A stretch of 64,000 nt of DNA from Bacillota bacterium (GTDB taxonomy: Bacteria; Bacillota; Clostridia; Acetivibrionales; DTU013): the NCBI GenBank assembly GCA_023426125.1, contig JAFABI010000056.1:1-64000 (forward strand), in the 5' to 3' direction. The first letter of the stretch is position 1; the number at the start of each line of letters is the position of its first letter. Positions 43,592-52,393 of this stretch are shown piece after piece. The position numbers were made by a program, and so were the translations under genes. The notes beneath the pieces were generated by a model. The model did no database searches and was not told the origin of the DNA. It worked only from the letters and a program-made list of their open reading frames with translations.

Positions 43592-43974
43592 CTGGCTCTG
43601 TCAAGGCGCGCCCGCGTGGCATCGCTTCCCCAGGCAGGGTCAAGACAGCCAGCTATCCTCCGAGGATGCTGAATCCACCGATATCTTGAGTCCCAAATTC
43701 AAATTACCACTGCCTGTGTTGGATCGGGTAAAGGCGAACAGGTATACGCTGGCCGTATACCTGCTTCATCTACCTTGATTCAGCTCGCGGCAGCTCATTC
43801 TTCCGCTGTCTTTGCTGCCGCGAATCGATCAATCCCATCTACGGGCTGTCTGCTTGCGCAACCGGCTTTTCGCCTGGCTACCTTCCAGCCTGACTTTTCC
43901 CAGCCTTCCACCCGGTATTTCGTCTTTCGGCTGACTTCCACCCGAACCTTCTCCCCATCGCGCTCCCTACGACA

Positions 43975-45012
43975 CTAAATCCGTATGACGGCCTTCACCA
44001 CATCATTCTTGTTTTCAATGACATAGTCGAACGCCTTTTTGCTGTCCTCAAACTCAAATTCGTGGGTGACGATGTCCTTCACGTTGATCTTCCCGTCCGC
44101 GATCGCGCCGATTGCAGCCGGATACAGGTTGCGGTAGCGGAATACCGACTTGATTTCGGCTTCCTTGGTCATGATCTGCATGATGTCGAAGTCGATGATG
44201 TCCTTGGGGGCCAGGCCCACCAGCACAATGGTTCCGCCCCGTTTTACCAGATATGGAGTCTGCTTAATGGCAAATTTGCTGTCCGCGGTTTCAATGACCT
44301 TGTCTGCGCCCCTTCCGCCGGTCAGCTCGGCGACCCGGTTCAGGGTGTTCTCGTTCCGGGCGTTGATGACCGCGGAAGCGCCCAGCTTCTGGGCAGCGTC
44401 CAGCCGCTTCTCGATGACGTCCACCACGATGACCTCGGTGGCCCCATAGGCTTTTCAGGCCAGCAGGGTAACCAGGCCGATGCAGCCGGCTCCCAGGATC
44501 ACCACCCGGTCGCCCAGCCGGACCTGGCCCTGGGCCGCCGCATGCAGTCCCACTGCCAGCGGCTCCACCAACTCCCCCTCCTTGGACGACACGTTGTCGG
44601 GCAGCTTGAAGGCCATGTTCGCCGGGTAGACGATGTAATCCATCAGGCAGCCGTTGTACGGCGGAGTGGCAAGAAACTCCACATCGGGACACAGATTGTA
44701 CTTTCCGGATTTACAGAACTCGCACTGGCCGCAGGTACAGCCCGGTTCCAGCGCCACCCGGTCCCCCGGCCGGAGTTGCTTCACCCCGGACCCGACGGCC
44801 TCCACAGTGCCTGCGCATTCATGGCCGAGGATAAAGTCCCCCTCTACAATAAAATTACCGATCCGGCCGTGCTGGTAATAGTGTGCATCGGAACCGCAAA
44901 TGCCCACATATTCCAGTTTCACAAGCACTTGATCCTCTTTGGGTGCCGGCATTGGAATTTCCCGGATCTCCATCCGGTTCGTGCCGGTCATATAAACGGC
45001 TCTGTTTTTCAT
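43975..45012 (-). pseudogene. Zinc-dependent alcohol/sorbitol dehydrogenase interrupted by one TGA
   Basis: A 345-codon medium-chain dehydrogenase: catalytic zinc site GICGSDAHYYQ and GHECAGTVE, structural zinc cysteines CTCGQCEFCKSGKYNLC, and Rossmann motif ILGAGCIGLVTLLA. Then TGA (44455-44457) falls in frame, and the same frame continues as KAYGATEVIVVDVIEKRL to a normal C-terminus. Relatives have Cys at that position. The rest is intact, so this is one nonsense change, a sequencing error or recoding. Start ATG (MKNRAVYM) with AGGAGG upstream. GC content is far above the surroundings, indicating transfer. Confidence 0.85.
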
Positions 45013-45082
45013 CGCAACTCCTCCTGTCAAAAGTCTATCAAATTTCCTTACGGCACGCAACAGCCCACCGTAAGGGGAAAGG

Positions 45083-45142
45083 CACCCGGCGCGGGAGGAG
45101 CTGATTGGGGGGATCCTCCCGTCCTGAGCGCCGGAGTGCCGG
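45083..45142. repeat. Long GC-rich stem between dehydrogenase and sugar-binding fragments
   Basis: GGCACCCGGCGC pairs with GCGCCGGAGTGCC, with an inner GGGAGGA/TCCTCCC pair. It probably stabilises or ends the transcript between the substrate-binding protein and dehydrogenase genes of the ancestral operon. Confidence 0.55.
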
Positions 45143-45177
45143 TTTGATGCAGGAACTGCATGGAATGAATATGGTAT

Positions 45178-45290
45178 TTATTTAATTGCGCCGAATTTCT
45201 TGAGAATATCGATGTATTGGTCGATATTGTCCTTCTTCACCAGCGGATTGCCATATCGGTGTCGATCTGCTTCTCTGCGCCCATCCCGAC
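45178..45290 (-). pseudogene. C-terminal fragment of a sugar ABC transporter substrate-binding protein
   Basis: The minus strand reads QIDTD in one frame and then GNPLVKKDNIDQYIDILKKF-GAIK-stop in another, the typical end of periplasmic sugar-binding proteins (TDTG.PLVTKDNVDEYI...). Everything upstream is lost. Together with the dehydrogenase it is the tail of a sugar-alcohol uptake operon. The following 480 bases (45290-45766) hold only the terminator at 45416. Confidence 0.6.
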
Positions 45291-45415
45291 CGAAGGAAGG
45301 AATGCGTGAAGCGTGGGAATGGGCGCTTTGGCGCATTCAACTACCACCTACACTATGAACACGGAAGAAAAACGAAAATTAAAGGCAGGTGGGGATATTG
45401 ATCCCTCAGTTGACG

Positions 45416-45450
45416 AAAGACCAGTCTGATGTAATCAGATTGGTCTTTTT
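45416..45450 (+). terminator. Orphan terminator hairpin
   Basis: AAAGACCAGTCTGAT-gta-ATCAGATTGGTCTTTTT, a stem of about 14 bp with a T5 tail. No complete gene precedes it; probably left from a deleted gene. Confidence 0.7.
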
Positions 45451-45766
45451 ACGGTACACACATATTGGGCAAACCGCGAAAAGGGGCTGTCATACTAAGA
45501 CAGCCTATCCATCTGGAGAAATCCAGGCGGATTTGGCTTTTAGTATGAATACTGGAAGATGCATTGAATCATTAATTGCTGCGTGTAGATCAAATTGTTT
45601 ACTACTGTCACTAAAAACAAATCAACTCATATTAAACTTATATCGATTGTTTCTACAAAATTTTTCATTTTCCTCCAATATAGCCTTATTTTTTTATATT
45701 TCTATACAAAAAAAATTGCCCTTGCTTCACTCGCAATGGCAATCTTTTAATTCTTCTTTCTCTCTA

Positions 45767-46477
45767 TCACAACTTCCTCACAATAATCTCCCTCACCGTG
45801 TTCATCAATTCCTTTTCAGACTTGCCCACGGAAATTACGTCAACAGGCTCCGAGATAATGCATTCTGTCGCCGCCGACTTGATCCTTGAACCATCTTTGT
45901 TCATAACCTTATACGAATTTCTAATCGTCACGGGCACAATGGGCACCGCAGCCTTTTGCGCGACCTTCAGGCAGCCCTTTTTGAATTCGGCCACCTCGCC
46001 CCCTTCGTTCAGCTTCCCTTCGGGGAAAATCACCATGGAATACCCCTGCCTCAATGTCTCTGCGCACTGCTCCAGGCATCCCAGCGACTGCCTTATATTG
46101 CTCCTGTCCAGAAAGACGCACCGCATGTATTTCATCCAGGTCCTTATCACCGGTATCTTCAGTACTTCAACAATGGAAACAAAACCTTTGGGCTTGTTGA
46201 TAAACCCATGGATGATCACGCTGTCCATATGGCTCTGATGATTGCTTACAAACAATACCGGCTGGTCCGCAGGCACATTTTCCTGCCCAAGGACCCGGAT
46301 GGATGAACCCGTAGTGTAAAACAACTGTCTGGCCAGCCATCGGCTAAACCTGTCCACCAGCGTGTCTCTTTGCTTAAGCCGGCCGGATTTCTCCAGGACT
46401 CTGACTACCAATAAAGCAGGATATGTCAAGCACATATATGCCCACCCGGAAGTATACCAAAAAAATGTCCTGAACAT
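45767..46477 (-). CDS. plsC: 1-acyl-sn-glycerol-3-phosphate acyltransferase (PlsC family)
   Basis: 236 residues. A hydrophobic N-terminus (residues 1-25) anchors the enzyme; the acyltransferase motifs are FVSNHQSHMDS (motif I, HxxxxD), CVFLDRS (II), MVIFPEGKLNEGG (III, where most have EGTRS) and VPIVPVTI (IV). It acylates lysophosphatidate in phospholipid synthesis. The ATG giving MFRTFFW is chosen because GGGGG lies five bases upstream; an in-frame TTG is four codons earlier. Confidence 0.9.
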   Translation of the reverse strand: MFRTFFWYTSGWAYMCLTYPALLVVRVLEKSGRLKQRDTLVDRFSRWLARQLFYTTGSSIRVLGQENVPADQPVLFVSNHQSHMDSVIIHGFINKPKGFVSIVEVLKIPVIRTWMKYMRCVFLDRSNIRQSLGCLEQCAETLRQGYSMVIFPEGKLNEGGEVAEFKKGCLKVAQKAAVPIVPVTIRNSYKVMNKDGSRIKSAATECIISEPVDVISVGKSEKELMNTVREIIVRKL

Positions 46478-46518
46478 TTCATCCCCCAAATACAGTTTAT
46501 TGAGTGTACCGCAACGAT

Positions 46519-46674
46519 TATAACGACCTAATTCAAAGGAAATTTGTCGGTTGTAGACAAATTTCCTTACCGCAGCGGAGTTTCAACGAGACTGGAGATA
46601 TGCTCACCGCCTGAAACCCCAATTCGATACCAGCCACCTATAGAGGTGGGGGATATTTTTATCGCCTCGTTATA
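46519..46674. repeat. Element B copy 2
   Basis: Starts TATAACGACC and ends CGTTATA. Contains AAGGAAATTTGTC-ggttgta-GACAAATTTCCTT (13-bp perfect stem), GGAGATATGCTCACCGCC, and CCACCTATAGAGGTGG. About 90 percent identical to copy 3. It lies between plsC and the P-loop ATPase gene. Confidence 0.88.
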
Positions 46675-46753
46675 TATATTCAATTAATAGATTACCATAT
46701 GCCGGCATGCAATGGCAATCCTAAGAATTTTTTATTATCTTCCAGCATCCCCT

Positions 46754-47422
46754 TTAATCCCAGGGCAATTTTATATACTTATCCAGACCAAGCACCGGTA
46801 CTCCGGCATCAGCAGGCAGCTGTTCCAGCACCGGTCTCATGCCGCTTATAAATCCTACGGGTATGCCGAGCCTTCCCGACACCCCGGCAATTATCTTCAT
46901 GCCTTCCATAATATCACCGGCTGTAGTTTCTCCGAGAAGATTTGTATTGTTTACCAACCGGTTCACTTTAAGCTGTGAGCTGGCTTCTATGTCCAGGATC
47001 ATTTCCTCTATGCCCTTTTCCGAAAAAGTCATTGGCCTGCGGGTATTAATAACAAAGTACATTTCATAATCATCCTGCAGTATACTTTCATTGTATCTTG
47101 AAAGCACCTTTGCACCCAGATCGTCGCCTCCTACGTCGAAAACCACCCGGTACTCCCTGTCCTCAAACAGCATATTGATCTCAGGCGGCAGCGACGGTAC
47201 ATCCACATTCGTATTGGCATAAGTGGGAGTAATTACCCGTATCCCTTTATCCTCAAGGCTTTTCCTGACATCCGCCGTACGGAAAAAAGGGTTTACGATA
47301 TCAAAATCCACGATTGCCGTTTTCGGATGTCTTTCGGCCAGCCGGAGGGTATAATTTACGGCTATTTCCGTCTTTCCGCTGCCAAAATGGCCGGTAAATA
47401 TGCTTATACGCCTGTCAAACAT
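46754..47422 (-). CDS. P-loop ATPase (SIMIBI-type nucleotide-binding protein)
   Basis: 222 residues with Walker A FTGHFGSGKTEIAVNY and VDFDIVNPFFRTAD, plus a DVGGDDLGAKVLSRY segment, as in MinD/NifH-related nucleotide-binding proteins. The partner or cargo is unknown. The ATG (MFDRRIS) has GGAGGG seven bases upstream and overlaps the tcdA stop region by eight bases, so it is coupled to tcdA. Confidence 0.78.
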   Translation of the reverse strand: MFDRRISIFTGHFGSGKTEIAVNYTLRLAERHPKTAIVDFDIVNPFFRTADVRKSLEDKGIRVITPTYANTNVDVPSLPPEINMLFEDREYRVVFDVGGDDLGAKVLSRYNESILQDDYEMYFVINTRRPMTFSEKGIEEMILDIEASSQLKVNRLVNNTNLLGETTAGDIMEGMKIIAGVSGRLGIPVGFISGMRPVLEQLPADAGVPVLGLDKYIKLPWD

Positions 47423-48182
47423 GCACAAACCCTCCGATCAGATCCTTTACCACTTCACCTGCGATAATAAGGCCTGCTGCAGGAGGTACGAAAGATACGC
47501 TTCCCGGGATATGGTGACGTATCGTGCACGTGCGACTGGTTCCCTTCGGGCACACACAGCCTGCCTTGCAGCTGGATTGTGCCGTTTCCTTCGTTTTCAC
47601 CGGCTCCTCCCTGGAAAAAACCACCTTGAGGGAGGTAATGCCCCTGTCCCGCAGCTCCTTGCGCATCACCCTTGCAAGCGGATCCACCGTAGTCTTGCTG
47701 ATATCGGTGATTTCCAGCTTTAAAGGGTCAAATTTATTGCCGGTGCCCATACTGCTGATAATCGGGATGTTTTTTTCCCTTGCCCTTACAATCAGATCGA
47801 TTTTGGCAGTGACCGTATCGATGGCGTCAATAATATAATCAAAGCTGTCGTTCATTATCGTTTCGGCGTTTTCAGGCAAATAAAACGTTTGATGGATTTC
47901 CACCTTTGCTTTCGGGTTGATTTCCAGGATCCTGTCCCTCATGACTTCAACTTTGGGTTTGCCGATGGTTTTCATCGTTGCATGGATCTGCCTGTTGATG
48001 TTTGTAAGGCAGATGCAATCGTCATCCACCAGTACAAAGCTTCCAACACCCGACCTTGCAAGGCCTTCCACTGCGTAGCTTCCTACCCCGCCTACGCCAA
48101 ATACCGCTACCCGGCTGCTGGCCAGCTTATCCATCGCTTCCGGCCCAACCAGCAGCTCCATTCTAGAAAATGCATGCAGCAC
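47415..48182 (-). CDS. tcdA: tRNA threonylcarbamoyladenosine dehydratase (TcdA/CsdL family)
   Basis: 255 residues of the E1-like ThiF fold: VAVFGVGGVGSYAVEGLARSG, VLVDDDCICLTNINRQ, then FDYIIDAIDTVTAK and the cysteine segment SSCKAGCVCPKG. TcdA cyclises t6A37 in tRNA to ct6A. The GTG start has GGAGG six bases upstream. Normal length. Confidence 0.92.
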   Translation of the reverse strand: MLHAFSRMELLVGPEAMDKLASSRVAVFGVGGVGSYAVEGLARSGVGSFVLVDDDCICLTNINRQIHATMKTIGKPKVEVMRDRILEINPKAKVEIHQTFYLPENAETIMNDSFDYIIDAIDTVTAKIDLIVRAREKNIPIISSMGTGNKFDPLKLEITDISKTTVDPLARVMRKELRDRGITSLKVVFSREEPVKTKETAQSSCKAGCVCPKGTSRTCTIRHHIPGSVSFVPPAAGLIIAGEVVKDLIGGFVHV

Positions 48183-48275
48183 TTTATACCTCCAAAATTA
48201 TACATATTGTTGTTGTTCCGATACCGCAAGCACCGGCAAAACATAGCTTATTATCAAAAACCGGGAAGTAACAGC

Positions 48276-49694
48276 TTAACTGCTTTTAAAGGGCGGCTTA
48301 GTGTCGTCGGCATCCTGCAGCAAAGTAATTTTCCAGCCCTTTTCTACCTTTTGGACCCGGGCGGACATTGGCTGGCGAACCTGATTTTCCGTACTCAATG
48401 CCATATTTTGATAATAGTATATGGTCACGGCTTCATCCCCGGATTCTTCGCTTACTACGGTATCAAAGCTTGCAGCTTTCAGCATATCACTAAACATGGT
48501 TGCGTCTTTTGCAGTTATATCGCTTTTTGTCAATTCGCTTATTCCAAACTGCTTGAAGATTGCCAGCTTGATGGAGAAACTGTCATCCAAAAGCTCCATT
48601 GCCTTTGGATAGTCGTTTTCCGAACCCAGGCAGGCATAAAAATCCTTCAATGTCTTCAATGCCGTACTTTCCGTGGAAGGCTTCCCTGCTTCCGTTCCTT
48701 CCGCTCCTTTAGTTCCTTCCGTTACTTTCGTTGTTTCTCCTGCCTCCGCTGCTTTTTCAAAGCTGATTACATTTCCATTCTTATCCAGAATGAGATTCCG
48801 TGAGATATCGTAAAGGACCTCAGCTTCAGCAGCCTTTTCCTCTGAAACCGGCTTCTGTTTGAGCCTTACGGTATTGTTGGAATACCATGCCGTGAAAGTA
48901 TAATCGTAAACGGCTTCCGGCTCCATATTCGTTCCTATTTTGCCATCCTTCGTCCTGCTGTTTTTAATAACCAGTTCATCCGTATTGCAGTCGATGACCT
49001 CCAAAAAAGAGGATTCCTGTATGGCCTTGCTTCCAGCCGGAGCATTGTAGCTGTAGCCCAGATATTTTCCGTCCTTGCTGAAAGCCATTGCTCCATATTT
49101 CCCCATGTTTGAAAAAATCTTTTTCATTTTAGCATCCGCCAAGGCAATCACGTACATGTCGGATTGGACAGAATCGACGTTCCCCTTTCCGTTTACAATG
49201 AAATAAACCCTGGCCAGCTTCACATTCAAATATGCGTTTACAATCCTGTAACTGACCTCCGTGGAGTCATTCCCGGCCCTGTTTTCAAATATGCCTTCGA
49301 TTTCCGGGATCGCCGTGCTGTCAAAGGTCTTCACCACCCCTGACCCTTCATAATAGTATTCCAGCGCCAGGCTTGTTTTCTTTAGGCTGTCCTCTGTCAA
49401 TACCATGCTGAGATCATATTCCGGTGAATTATTGACAACCTTTATCTCTTCCGTTTTCAAAGGCTCCGGTGTTGGCTCAAGTGTCTCCGCCGGTACGGAC
49501 GCAGCATCAGACTCAGCTTCCCCGTCCTCCTGCGTTGGAATGTCTTCCTGCATTCTATCGGTACTATCAGTCCCCTGGGCTGCAGTATCTTTCCCAACGC
49601 CTTCCCTGGCATGATTCATGGAAAAATAAATGGCTGCGCCTGTTGCCAGCAGCAGAACAACAATTCCTGCAGCGATAATTTTCGTCCTGTTCAT
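48276..49694 (-). CDS. Membrane-anchored exported protein of unknown function
   Basis: 472 residues: an N-terminal signal-anchor (IIAAGIVVLLLATGAAIYF), an acidic Thr/Pro-rich linker (residues 35-85), then a mixed alpha/beta extracellular domain of about 230 residues with YSNNTVRL and IVNAYLNVKLARVYFIVNG. A low-complexity Thr/Glu/Gly stretch (about 320-345) leads to a C-terminal NTF2-like segment (LKDFYACLGSENDYPKAMEL). No family is named with confidence. The ATG has GGAGG five bases upstream. Confidence 0.75.
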   Translation of the reverse strand: MNRTKIIAAGIVVLLLATGAAIYFSMNHAREGVGKDTAAQGTDSTDRMQEDIPTQEDGEAESDAASVPAETLEPTPEPLKTEEIKVVNNSPEYDLSMVLTEDSLKKTSLALEYYYEGSGVVKTFDSTAIPEIEGIFENRAGNDSTEVSYRIVNAYLNVKLARVYFIVNGKGNVDSVQSDMYVIALADAKMKKIFSNMGKYGAMAFSKDGKYLGYSYNAPAGSKAIQESSFLEVIDCNTDELVIKNSRTKDGKIGTNMEPEAVYDYTFTAWYSNNTVRLKQKPVSEEKAAEAEVLYDISRNLILDKNGNVISFEKAAEAGETTKVTEGTKGAEGTEAGKPSTESTALKTLKDFYACLGSENDYPKAMELLDDSFSIKLAIFKQFGISELTKSDITAKDATMFSDMLKAASFDTVVSEESGDEAVTIYYYQNMALSTENQVRQPMSARVQKVEKGWKITLLQDADDTKPPFKSS

Positions 49695-49748
49695 AAAAAC
49701 CTCCGGGTACCGGTAAATAATAAAAGTTCAAGTATTTTATATTTATGT

Positions 49749-49903
49749 TATAACGACCTAATTCAAAGGAAATTTGTCGGTTGTAGACAAATTTCCTTAC
49801 CGCAGCGGAGTTTCAACGAGGCGGGAGATATGCTCACCGCCTGAAACCCAATTCGGTACCCGCCACTTATAAAGGTGGGGGATATTTTTGTCGCCTCGTT
49901 ATA
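49749..49903. repeat. Element B copy 3
   Basis: 155 bases with the same ends and three hairpins as copy 2; the CCACTTATAAAGGTGG hairpin has one different pair. It sits upstream of the start of the exported protein gene and downstream of the amidohydrolase gene. Confidence 0.88.
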
Positions 49904-49946
49904 GTCTATATTTTACAGGAAGAATTATGCACAATCCGGAAAAACC

Positions 49947-50807
49947 TCATTCTTTGGGCCTGAAGAGCCTCATGGAATTTTCCGACAAAATCAGCCGTTT
50001 CTGCGAATCGGTAAGCTCCATGCCAAGTATTCTGTCAATATCGTGCTTTGGGCTGCCCCAGGGATAATCCGAACCGAAGACCACCCTTTCGGCGCCGATG
50101 GTGTTTATCACGTCCACCACTTCCTTATCCACCAGCCAGCTGGGCTCATTTGTCCGGATCAGCGGAGGGTATCCCGTTATGACAATGGAAGTGTCAAAGA
50201 AAATATTGGGATAGCTTTTGGCCGTCCTTACGACATCTTCCGCATTTCCGTCCGCCATATGGGTCAAAACGAATATGGTTTCAGGATATCTCCCGATCAC
50301 TTTCTCAAGGATGTTTAAATCCGAGTATTCATTCAAACGTGCATTCGCAACCCTACCGCAGTGAAAAACGACGGGAAGGCCGTTATCGCCGCAATAGCCG
50401 TAAACCTCGTCAAGCCTCCCATTCAAGGGGTCAAAGTTCTGTGCCATCGGATGAAGCTTCACACCCTTTGCGCCTTCACTCCGATAGCATTCAAGAAAGC
50501 CCCAGAGCCTGCCCTGCATCCCCGGATGGAAGCTTACCAGGGGAATCAGGCTGCCGTGCAGCTTTGCCATGTCAATTGTCCACAGGTTGTTCTTATGCAA
50601 AATCCCCGGAGGCGCAAAATTGGCCATAACGGTATAGTCCGCCCCCGATTCCGCCATATTTGCCAGAACATCCTCAATGGTTCCCGTACCCGGATTTTCA
50701 AAGAGTATATTGTAAGCCCTGTTAAAGGAATCAATAATTTTTTTTGAAACCTCCTCCGAGGAAAACGTGTGTACATGACCGTCAACGATTTCAAATCCGT
50801 CTTTCAT
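49947..50807 (-). CDS. Amidohydrolase family protein (amidohydrolase 2)
   Basis: 286-residue TIM-barrel metal-dependent hydrolase: VDGHVHTFS at the N-terminus, GAKGVKLHPMAQNFD, VVFHCGRVAN, FVLTHMADG and the C-terminal acid VVFGSDYPWGSPKHD. Members hydrolyse or decarboxylate small carboxylates; no substrate can be assigned. It stands alone. Confidence 0.88.
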   Translation of the reverse strand: MKDGFEIVDGHVHTFSSEEVSKKIIDSFNRAYNILFENPGTGTIEDVLANMAESGADYTVMANFAPPGILHKNNLWTIDMAKLHGSLIPLVSFHPGMQGRLWGFLECYRSEGAKGVKLHPMAQNFDPLNGRLDEVYGYCGDNGLPVVFHCGRVANARLNEYSDLNILEKVIGRYPETIFVLTHMADGNAEDVVRTAKSYPNIFFDTSIVITGYPPLIRTNEPSWLVDKEVVDVINTIGAERVVFGSDYPWGSPKHDIDRILGMELTDSQKRLILSENSMRLFRPKE

Positions 50808-50845
50808 TGTCTTATGTCTCCCGATACTGTTGAATCATAACACTA

Positions 50846-50989
50846 AGTACTGGTGCAAATTTAACTTCCCGTATAGGTTTCTGAAAATGCGGTTCATTAC
50901 GGCCGTGGCTGGTCGCAAACGCTTTGCATTTGCTGCTCGCCTATGCAACCTACATTTTCCGAAAAACGGGAAGTAATATTTGCAGTACT
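50846..50989. repeat. Element A copy 4
   Basis: 144 bases from AGTACTGGTGCAAATTTAAC to TATTTGCAGTACT, with inner TTCTGAAAATGC and CATTTTCCGAAAA arms. The orientation is opposite to copy 1. The core module CAAACGCTTTGCATTTG with CTCGCCTATGCAACC matches copy 1. Flanked by TA on both sides. Confidence 0.88.
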
Positions 50990-51032
50990 CCTAAATATTA
51001 TAGACAACCTGGCGGAAAAAAGCAAACCGGTC

Positions 51033-51061
51033 TTTCCATCATTTTCGAAGTCTGCTATAAT
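51033..51061 (+). promoter_or_regulatory. Predicted apgM promoter
   Basis: TTTCCA (51033-51038), 17 bases, TATAAT (51056-51061). Transcription would begin near 51068, so the CRISPR-like hairpin at 51091-51122 is in the mRNA leader. Confidence 0.55.
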
Positions 51062-51090
51062 TATCATTGACTTGTTTGAGCGTATTTATG

Positions 51091-51122
51091 GCCGCACCCC
51101 ATGCGGGTGCGTGAATTGAAAT
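51091..51122 (+). repeat. Solitary CRISPR-repeat-like hairpin (R1), apgM leader
   Basis: 32 bases: GCCGCACCCCATGCGGGTGC followed by GTGAATTGAAAT. It has the layout of a type I-C CRISPR repeat (stem GCACCC/GGGTGC, tail ATTGAAAT) but stands alone, without spacers. It is in sense orientation, 28 bases before the apgM start. Confidence 0.85.
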
Positions 51123-51150
51123 AAATAAAAAAAGAAACGAGGTTATGACG

Positions 51151-52356
51151 ATGAAATATATTGTTATCCTGGGGGACGGAATGGCCGACTACCCCGTGCC
51201 CCAGCTGGGAGACAGGACGCCGCTGCAATGTGCGGAAAAGCCCAACATTGACTACCTGGCGCAAAATGGTGAAATGGGAATGGTGAAAACGGTGCCGGAT
51301 GGAATTCCCCCGGGAAGCGATGCGGCAAATCTTTCGGTCATGGGCTATGATCCGCGGAAATATTATACCGGACGGTCGCCGCTGGAAGCGGTAAGTATGG
51401 GGGTATCGCTTTCGGAAACAGACCTTGCTTTCCGGTGCAATCTTGTTACTCTCTCCGAAGAGGAAGATTATGATAAAAAGACAATGATTGATTACAGCTC
51501 CGACGAGATATCATCCCAGGAAGCTGCTGAACTGATCAAGGAAATAAACAGGCATTTCCGGTCAACGGATATATGCTTCCACCCCGGTATAAGCTACCGT
51601 CATTGTATGGTGTGGCATAACGGTACGGCCGGCTCCGCACTCACCCCGCCCCACGATATCCTGGAAAAAAGGATTGCGGACTATCTTCCTGCGGGACAGC
51701 ATGCCGGAATATTGCTGGAAATGATGCGGAAAAGCTTCGATCTGCTGAACGGACATCCCGTAAACAGGGCCAGAATAGAAAAAGGCCTCAGGCCTGCCAA
51801 TTCCATATGGCTGTGGGGCGAAGGCCGCAAGCCTTCCATTCCCGGTTTCAGGGAAAAATACAATCTCAGTGGCTCCGTAGTATCCGCCGTAGATCTCATT
51901 AAGGGAATAGGGATATGCGCAGGACTTAAATCCGTTGACGTTGAGGGAGCTACCGGCAATATCCATACCAATTTTACCGGTAAGGCAAATGCGGCGATTG
52001 AAGAGCTGGAGAAGGGTGCGGATTTTGTTTATGTCCATGTGGAGGCGCCGGACGAGTGCGGCCACCGGTATGAAATCGAAAACAAGGTCAAATCCATCGA
52101 GTACCTTGATTCCAGGGTAGTTGAGCCCATTCTTCAAGGCTTGAAGCAATTTGACGCTTACAGCATCCTTGTGCTTCCGGACCATCCGACGCCGCTGTCG
52201 TTGCGTACGCATACTTCAGAGCCGGTACCTTACATCATTTACAGGAGCAACAGCAAAAAGCCCTCGGGCTTCACCGGCTATGACGAGCTTCAGGCTAAGG
52301 GTACGGGAATACTTATCGATCAGGGCTATACCTTGATGGACCGGTTTCTGTTGTAG
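51151..52356 (+). CDS. apgM: Cofactor-independent phosphoglycerate mutase, ApgM type
   Basis: 401 residues of the archaeal-type 2,3-bisphosphoglycerate-independent phosphoglycerate mutase (glycolysis: 3-phosphoglycerate to 2-phosphoglycerate). The alkaline-phosphatase-like metal motifs are VILGDGMADYP, the nucleophile Ser in GSDAANLSVMGYDP, VHVEAPDECGH and LPDHPTPLSLRTH. The second ATG (MKYIVIL) is chosen because GAGG is eight bases upstream; the first ATG is only two bases away from it. The leader carries R1. Confidence 0.93.
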   Translation: MKYIVILGDGMADYPVPQLGDRTPLQCAEKPNIDYLAQNGEMGMVKTVPDGIPPGSDAANLSVMGYDPRKYYTGRSPLEAVSMGVSLSETDLAFRCNLVTLSEEEDYDKKTMIDYSSDEISSQEAAELIKEINRHFRSTDICFHPGISYRHCMVWHNGTAGSALTPPHDILEKRIADYLPAGQHAGILLEMMRKSFDLLNGHPVNRARIEKGLRPANSIWLWGEGRKPSIPGFREKYNLSGSVVSAVDLIKGIGICAGLKSVDVEGATGNIHTNFTGKANAAIEELEKGADFVYVHVEAPDECGHRYEIENKVKSIEYLDSRVVEPILQGLKQFDAYSILVLPDHPTPLSLRTHTSEPVPYIIYRSNSKKPSGFTGYDELQAKGTGILIDQGYTLMDRFLL

Positions 52357-52393
52357 AGGTTGGATATACCGTTTAAAGCCATGGCAAATCTTC

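Noticed and set aside
43592..43974. A coding gene downstream of the transposase fragment
   Set aside because: No frame has a start with a ribosome site, and neither strand resembles a known family; only the small GGTATACG palindrome stands out.
44455..44500. A selenocysteine insertion element after the TGA in the dehydrogenase
   Set aside because: The best local hairpin has only about four weak pairs and the residue is not at the active site; there is no positive support for recoding.
45510..45720. A plus-strand frame between the sugar-binding fragment and plsC
   Set aside because: It is AT-rich with no ribosome site, and it runs antisense into plsC; no family is recognised.
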